DNA of 16,600 bases from Bacteroidetes bacterium UBA1952 (GTDB lineage Bacteria; Bacteroidota; Bacteroidia; Chitinophagales; Chitinophagaceae): contig DDEO01000091.1 in NCBI GenBank assembly GCA_002336725.1, positions 124 through 16,723 on the forward strand, given 5' to 3'. The translations under genes and the position numbers were made by a program. The first letter of the stretch is position 1. Each line of letters starts with the position of its first letter. Positions 13,301 through 16,600 of this stretch are shown here, in pieces. The notes beneath the pieces are model-generated. The model did not search any database. It was not told where the DNA came from and saw only the letters and a list, made by a program, of their open reading frames with translations.

Positions 13301-13991
13301 GTCGGTAGGGCCAACAGGCTTCTATTACTGGAACAACCCGGAGCGCAACGAAGGCAAAATTCTGCAAAATCCGTATCTGGTGGGGCTTGATAGTTCTGTT
13401 TATGACCCGAAAGGCTATGCAGGCGGACGGGCGATTTTGCGGGTTAATAACCTCGGCAATACGCTGTTCCCGACGCGCGGCATCGACTGGACGACCACTT
13501 TCACGAGCCTGGCCGGCGTATATGGTGATGCAAAGCCTTTTACCAGCCTCACGAGCGAGATGAACATCTATGCCGCACTAAGCGATCCGGCCAAATTTGT
13601 AGCAGTTCTGCGCCTGGGCGGCGGGCGGATTTTTAGCAAAAACTACGAGTATTTTCAGGCACTCGGCATCGGCCAAAACAACTATCTGCGGGGTTTCCGG
13701 CGCAATCGTTTCAGTGGTCGGGCCATGGCCTATGGCAGTCTGGAAGCACGGGTCAAAATCGTGGATGTAAACTCCTATTTCCTGCCCGGCTCGCTCGGCG
13801 TGGTGGGCTTTGGCGATGTAGCGCGGGTGTGGGTGGCCAACGACCAGTCGGCCAAATGGCATTTTGCACCGGGTGCCGGTATCTATTATACACCTTTCAA
13901 CCTGCTGCTGATTTCCGGAACGGTGGCTTTTTCGGAAGAAGAAGCCTTATTTAACCTGACGGTAGGCACCCGTTTTAATCTCACTTTCTGA
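10317..13991 (+). CDS. Calcineurin-like phosphoesterase fused to kinase-like region and Omp85 barrel
   Basis: A 1224-residue envelope protein with a signal peptide (1-19). Residues 31-345 are a purple-acid-phosphatase-like metallophosphoesterase with all metal motifs: GDAG (37-40), GDNLY (69-73), GNHD (111-114), CHHP (212-215) and GHEH (293-296). Residues 430-735 are usually left unannotated but contain LLDMFIGDWDRHFDQWRF (584-601) and PIPRDRDQVF (614-623), laid out like the catalytic DRH loop and metal-binding Asp of FAM20C/HipA/CotH-type kinases. A GGKGADTF motif lies at 816-823. Residues 880-1224 form a 16-strand-like Omp85/BamA barrel with RVNNLGNTLFPTRG (1042-1055) and YLRGFRRNRFSG (1123-1134), ending in Phe. 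It lies 7 bp upstream of the HD-PycTM gene. Phosphatase and barrel calls are firm; the kinase-like reading is inference from motifs. Confidence 0.9.
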   Translation: MRILLLLFCLLAGISLPAQQMLPRRNAPVESRIILIGDAGALVNGNSTVLTAARKTVPFDEKTTVVFLGDNLYRHGLPDEQTEKYMQYRAVLDSQIAIADSTPASVYFIPGNHDWENGKPTGFGALMRQQRYINTQSDRKVHFLPAEGCPGPEVVEIGDNTVLVIIDSQWWLHTFEKPGLESDCDSKNELQILDELKSIVAKNQNKLLLFACHHPFRSNGQHGGYYTWKQHIFPFTDINPNFYIPLPILGSVYPITRAVFGTTQDMKHPTYARLISSVEPIIRKHPHPVFVAGHEHALQYFKDSAAAFIGSGSGCKRTRVSPSRESEYVADSLGFAVVTVYADKTSDVQFHTIDADGSKLKMAYYDSLLVDFSKMPELKAPASNTLPEASFKDSVIVRASNLYANPSGFKRFVMGENYRKEWSTPVKMKAFKIKEEQGGMRILKKGGGMQTRSLRLVDSSGREWVLRTVDKDPESVLPEGLQGTFARNLVQDVISSSHPYGALAVPPLAEALGVIHTKPQIVFVGNDENMGFYRNAFANQVCLLEERAPVDNDTRTRSSSKVFNKIIEESDHVVDQKKVLRARLLDMFIGDWDRHFDQWRFAVDDTGKGKLYEPIPRDRDQVFFNNNGLLLNVVAYQVLPQFSGFKHKMRQSRYLGFNARYFDRVFLTNLSEADWREALTDFTATMTDSVIEKAVRQFPPEIYAISGPLIAEKLKARRGQMMKEGLKYHRFISQYVDVLGSQQEETFEVSKSGDTAFRVRVYRLKKDGVDTGFVAFDRLVDPRYTEEVRLYGFNSRDKFVIDEDVFSRKMKIRMIGGKGADTFLAQGNIRNFIYDFNGEKNQVLESRRSELRLSSNPLVNEFDYRTFRYDETSFPAISGGYNQEDGILIGGGIRSVKYGFRKDPFQRLHSFTVLTSLREKALRANYHGEFVDLIRYNDLVVNLDLHTPTLDNFYGLGNETKSWVDKELRYYSTRYSFTSADVLLRRRLFNNILSMSVGPTGFYYWNNPERNEGKILQNPYLVGLDSSVYDPKGYAGGRAILRVNNLGNTLFPTRGIDWTTTFTSLAGVYGDAKPFTSLTSEMNIYAALSDPAKFVAVLRLGGGRIFSKNYEYFQALGIGQNNYLRGFRRNRFSGRAMAYGSLEARVKIVDVNSYFLPGSLGVVGFGDVARVWVANDQSAKWHFAPGAGIYYTPFNLLLISGTVAFSEEEALFNLTVGTRFNLTF

Positions 13992-13998
13992 TTTATCT

Positions 13999-15294
13999 AT
14001 GAACGCACCTGAATATGCGCAGTTGCGCAAAGAAGTCGAAGCCTACGTGCGGGGTCTTTACCAGGAAAAAGAAACGCCCGACCTGATGTACCATAACCTG
14101 GTGCACACCGAAACCGTGGTGCAACACGCGCAGGAGCTGGGCATTGCCGAAGAAATTGACTCGCGTGCTTTCGCCATTCTTTTTGTAGCCGCCTGGTTCC
14201 ACGATGTCGGCCATCTCGACGGCCTGCCGCCCAAAGGCCACGAAGAGCGATCGGTGAAGGTGATGCGCGATTTTTTTAAGACCCACGACGCGCCTGACGC
14301 GAAATTTATCGACGAGGCAGAAGGGTGCATCCTGGCCACCAAGATGCCCCATCGGCCAACCAACCTGCTGGAAGGCATGATGTGCGACGCGGATACCTAT
14401 CACTTTGGAACGTCTTATTTTAAGGAAACCAACAAGGCCGTGAAGGCAGAACTGAAAGCGCGCGGCCTGGCCGAAGTGGCCGAAGACTGGCCCGAAAAAA
14501 CAGTGCAGCTTCTGGAAACGCATACTTTTTTCAGTCCGCACGCCCAGGAAATGCTTTTTGAAGGAAAGATGAAAAACCTGCAAAAAGCGCAGGAGAAACT
14601 GGCGGAGCAACAAAATCCGGAATGGGCTGCCGAACACGCCGAGAAGAAGAAAAAGCAGAAAAAAGAGAAATCTTCAGAAGAAGAAAAAGAGCGGCAGCGC
14701 GAAGCCAAACGCCACGATACGCTCATAGCGCGCGGCGTGCAGACGGGCCTTCGGCTGGCAAGCGAAAACCACCTGAAGCTCAGCGATATGGCCGACGGCA
14801 AGGCCAATATCCTGATTTCGGTCAATTCTATCATCATCGGCGTTATCCTGTCGGTGTTGCTGCGCCGCCTGGAAGTAGATACCTACCTCACCATCCCAAC
14901 GATGATTTTTCTGGGGTCGAGCGTAGCCACTATCATCCTCGCTATCTTCTCTACGCTGCCCAACCTCACGACGGGTACTTTTACCCGCGAAGACGTGATT
15001 GCAAAGAAGGTGAACCTGCTCTTCTTTGGCAATTTCTACCGCTCCACGTTTGACGAATATGCCTGGGCAATGGGCCGCCTGCTGGCCGATAAAGAATACC
15101 TCTACGGCTCGCTGGTGAAGGATATTTACTTCCTCGGCCTGGTGCTGAAACGCAAATACACCCTCATCCGCTGGGCCTATTATGTGTTTATGTTTGGCCT
15201 GATTATCTCTGTCATCTCCTTCGTATTGGCCATCACGCTGCACCGCCCCGACAGCGCCGTGCAGATTGTTTCACCTGCCCGACCGCCGCTCTGA
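13999..15294 (+). CDS. HD phosphohydrolase fused to PycTM (DUF5706) membrane effector
   Basis: A 431-residue two-part protein. Residues 1-185 are an HD-domain metal-dependent phosphohydrolase with an intact set of ligands: YHNLVHTETVV (31-41), FHDVGH (67-72), GHEERS (80-85), H118 and DADTYHFG (130-137). A highly charged Lys/Glu coiled-coil linker follows (188-240). Residues 243-414 match the Pycsar effector transmembrane domain (PycTM, DUF5706), with the signature LSDMADGKANILISVNSI (261-278) and membrane segments near 268-288, 298-320 and 392-414. In Pycsar defence, PycTM proteins respond to cCMP or cUMP made by an adjacent cyclase and damage the inner membrane. Here the cyclase gene follows by 7 bp. 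The HD domain could hydrolyse the signal or a related nucleotide. Domain calls are strong; the physiological role, defence or housekeeping signalling, is open. Confidence 0.92.
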   Translation: MNAPEYAQLRKEVEAYVRGLYQEKETPDLMYHNLVHTETVVQHAQELGIAEEIDSRAFAILFVAAWFHDVGHLDGLPPKGHEERSVKVMRDFFKTHDAPDAKFIDEAEGCILATKMPHRPTNLLEGMMCDADTYHFGTSYFKETNKAVKAELKARGLAEVAEDWPEKTVQLLETHTFFSPHAQEMLFEGKMKNLQKAQEKLAEQQNPEWAAEHAEKKKKQKKEKSSEEEKERQREAKRHDTLIARGVQTGLRLASENHLKLSDMADGKANILISVNSIIIGVILSVLLRRLEVDTYLTIPTMIFLGSSVATIILAIFSTLPNLTTGTFTREDVIAKKVNLLFFGNFYRSTFDEYAWAMGRLLADKEYLYGSLVKDIYFLGLVLKRKYTLIRWAYYVFMFGLIISVISFVLAITLHRPDSAVQIVSPARPPL

Positions 15295-15301
15295 TATTTT
15301 T

Positions 15302-16408
15302 ATGGCTCTCTGGCTTGCCCGAAGTGTTCGCAATCGCATATCCGCTGTGCAATCCTACCGGCTGCGCAATGTGGTGTCTATTGCGCTGGTATGGACGATT
15401 GTGGATCTGGCATCCAAGCTGCTGGTGTCGGGTGGGGTACAGCCGCTCGATCAAACCGAACATCGAACGCTCACATGGCTGGCCATTGGGCTGCGCGCGG
15501 CTATTGTCTTTAGCCTGAGCGTCATCATGGCCTATATTCTGGTGTTTCGGCTTCGCAGTTCCTTCCGCAACAAGCCGCTGCTGATCAACTGGCTCTACCG
15601 AAGTCTGATTCTCGTGGGGCTGTCTCTGGTGATGAATTTTCTGGTTTATGTCTCCTACTATTATCTCATCCGCCGTTTTACGCCGCTGCGGGCGCTCGAC
15701 CACTTTGTGTCGGATAGTATTTATTCAATGTGGCTGGTGATAAAAGTGGTGCAGTGGCTGGCCATTTTCATCCTGACACAGCTTTTTCTGGAAGTAAGTT
15801 CCAAATACGGGCCGGGCGGTTTCCGGGCCATTGTTCTGGGCCGCTACGTGAAGCCGCGCAACGAACAGCGCATTGTCATTTTTATCGACCTCAAAAACTC
15901 TACGCCCATCGCCGAGGCGCTTGGTTCTACGCGCTACTTCGATTTCATCCGCGAGTTTATCGCCCATATCTCCAACGCGCTCACCGAATACGATGCGCTC
16001 ATCTATCAGTATGTGGGCGACGAGGTGGTGGCCTCTTGGAAGAGCAGCCGGAAAAACGCGCGCAAATGCCTCTCGGCGCTCATTGAGGCGCAGCGTTCCA
16101 TTCAGAAGCAAAGCGACCACTTCCGGCGGCGATACGGTTTTGTTCCGGAATTCCGGGCCGGCATCCACGAGGGAGTCGTTACTGTGGGGCAGATAGGCGT
16201 GGTCAAAAAAGATCTGGCAATGAGCGGCGATACGATGAATACGACTGCCCGCATTCAATCGGCCTGCTCGACGCTCAACTATAAGTTTCTGATTTCCCAA
16301 AACTTCCTCGACCTGCTGCCCCTAAAACCCTGGCAGGCAGTTCCCCTCGGCGCTATCGAATTAAAAGGCAAAAGCGATGGCGTAGAACTTTACTCGGTGC
16401 GGATATGA
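15302..16408 (+). CDS. Membrane class III nucleotidyl cyclase with non-canonical base-selecting residues
   Basis: A 368-residue cyclase. I start at ATG 15302, 7 bp after the HD-PycTM stop; a TTG at 15266 in the same frame would overlap that gene. Four membrane helices occupy about 23-44, 60-83, 98-125 and 140-164, followed by a class III catalytic domain (187-368). Metal-binding Asp196 (FIDLKNST) and Asp240 (YVGDEVVASW) and transition-state Asn313 and Arg317 (GDTMNTTARI) are present, so it should be active. The two base-selecting positions, Lys and Asp in adenylate cyclases, are Gln236 and Ala306; they also differ from the Glu/Cys of guanylate cyclases. Substrate is therefore unassigned, and a pyrimidine product is possible given the PycTM neighbour. 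It is the last gene of the operon. Confidence 0.92.
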   Translation: MALWLARSVRNRISAVQSYRLRNVVSIALVWTIVDLASKLLVSGGVQPLDQTEHRTLTWLAIGLRAAIVFSLSVIMAYILVFRLRSSFRNKPLLINWLYRSLILVGLSLVMNFLVYVSYYYLIRRFTPLRALDHFVSDSIYSMWLVIKVVQWLAIFILTQLFLEVSSKYGPGGFRAIVLGRYVKPRNEQRIVIFIDLKNSTPIAEALGSTRYFDFIREFIAHISNALTEYDALIYQYVGDEVVASWKSSRKNARKCLSALIEAQRSIQKQSDHFRRRYGFVPEFRAGIHEGVVTVGQIGVVKKDLAMSGDTMNTTARIQSACSTLNYKFLISQNFLDLLPLKPWQAVPLGAIELKGKSDGVELYSVRI

Positions 16409-16410
16409 AA

Positions 16411-16460
16411 GGTTGATGGTTGTTGATGGGTGTTGATGGTTGTTGATGATGGTTGATTGG
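16411..16460. repeat. Tandem GGTTGTTGAT repeats after the cyclase gene
   Basis: Three in-phase ten-base units, GGTTGTTGAT, GGGTGTTGAT and GGTTGTTGAT, run from 16418 to 16447, flanked by the shorter form GGTTGAT at 16411 and 16451. The array begins 2 bases after the cyclase stop codon. Low-complexity arrays like this are common between Bacteroidota genes and are not CRISPR: units are contiguous with no spacers. Confidence 0.8.
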
Positions 16461-16461
16461 A

Positions 16462-16480
16462 CTTCTTGCGAAAGTAGTTT
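16462..16480 (-). repeat. 19-bp inverted copy of the left-edge repeat
   Basis: The reverse complement of these bases equals positions 1-19 exactly (AAACTACTTTCGCAAGAAG). On the minus strand it continues into MKLLSQEV-like codons, and on the plus strand the left copy reads KLLSQEA then stop, so the DNA word is what is conserved. The left copy may extend beyond the window. Confidence 0.85.
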
Positions 16481-16600
16481 CATGCAGCATTTTCGTTGCT
16501 GTGTAGTACTTACCCAATCTCGATTCTTCTGTGTTGTAGAGACGGCGAGCTTGGCCATTAATACCGACAATTCGTATTATGGAGATGGCGGGTCAAGCCC
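16481..16600. repeat. Structured non-coding right edge, probable dispersed repeat
   Basis: No supportable gene. The stretch contains CAGCA-7-TGCTG (16485-16501), the word TTGTAGAGACGG near 16534, an imperfect stem CCATTAATAC/GTATTATGG (16555-16564 and 16574-16582), and the start of another hairpin (GGG-TCAAG-CCC) cut by the window end. A minus-strand frame here and leftwards encodes only repeat-derived sequence. Confidence 0.45.

Noticed and set aside
12204..13367. Minus-strand open frame of 387 codons opposite the Omp85 part
   Set aside because: Antisense shadow with no recognisable domain; the plus strand encodes a coherent barrel there.
16411..16460. CRISPR-like array
   Set aside because: Units are ten bases, contiguous and without spacers, and no cas gene is present.
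16361..16570. Minus-strand 69-codon frame across the right-edge repeats
   Set aside because: Its residues derive from the tandem repeat and the dispersed 19-bp word; it overlaps the cyclase end antisense.

Overview
The window looks like a chromosomal segment of a Bacteroidota bacterium of moderate GC content; the family cannot be resolved from it. The evidence is a secreted protein with a probable type IX secretion (T9SS) C-terminal domain, Bacteroidota-typical families (DUF3347, HD-PycTM fusion, YjiK-like lipoprotein, metallophosphoesterase-Omp85 fusion), A-rich start regions with weak Shine-Dalgarno sequences, and an exact TAnnTTTG -7 element.

Layout. Positions 1-130 are a dispersed-repeat boundary of CCAAT units and small hairpins, next to a class III PPK2 polyphosphate kinase (121-876, +). 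A perfect palindrome at 930-953 separates it from a convergent minus-strand block. Reading that block from high to low coordinates: a copper/heavy-metal island (two HMA-domain proteins, a DUF3347 protein, a multicopper oxidase with an extra C-terminal strand-rich domain, and a heavy-metal-binding-domain protein with an apparent one-base frameshift), then a HlyD/MacA-type efflux adaptor without its pump, gpsA, and a small secreted protein. The copper island is visibly more AT-rich than its surroundings, and its core lacks the TTCCGGAA octamer that recurs elsewhere, so it may have been acquired. Two copies of a 35-bp promoter-like module (ATAACAAT-N17-TGAAATTTGC) precede the first island gene and the heavy-metal-binding-domain gene, and probably couple their expression.

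Divergently, from 9427 to 16408, lie four plus-strand genes packed with a 4-bp overlap and two 7-bp gaps: a YjiK/SdiA-regulated-like lipoprotein; a 1224-residue envelope protein that combines a calcineurin-like phosphoesterase, a central region resembling FAM20C/HipA-type atypical kinases, and an Omp85/BamA-like beta-barrel; an HD phosphohydrolase fused to a PycTM (DUF5706) membrane effector; and a four-helix membrane class III nucleotidyl cyclase. The last two form a candidate Pycsar-like cyclic-nucleotide module in which a putative nucleotide-degrading domain is built into the effector and the cyclase lacks the canonical adenine-selecting residues. With the two envelope proteins upstream, the operon could link an outer-membrane event to inner-membrane cyclic-nucleotide signalling or antiphage defence. 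That link is inference from gene order and has not been shown.

The right edge carries tandem GGTTGTTGAT repeats and a 19-bp perfect inverted copy of the left-edge sequence, so related dispersed repeats bracket the window in opposite orientation. Sixteen copies of TTCCGGAA occur in 16.6 kb, far above chance, which suggests a highly iterated palindrome in this genome. No tRNA, rRNA, CRISPR array, transposase or integrase was seen.
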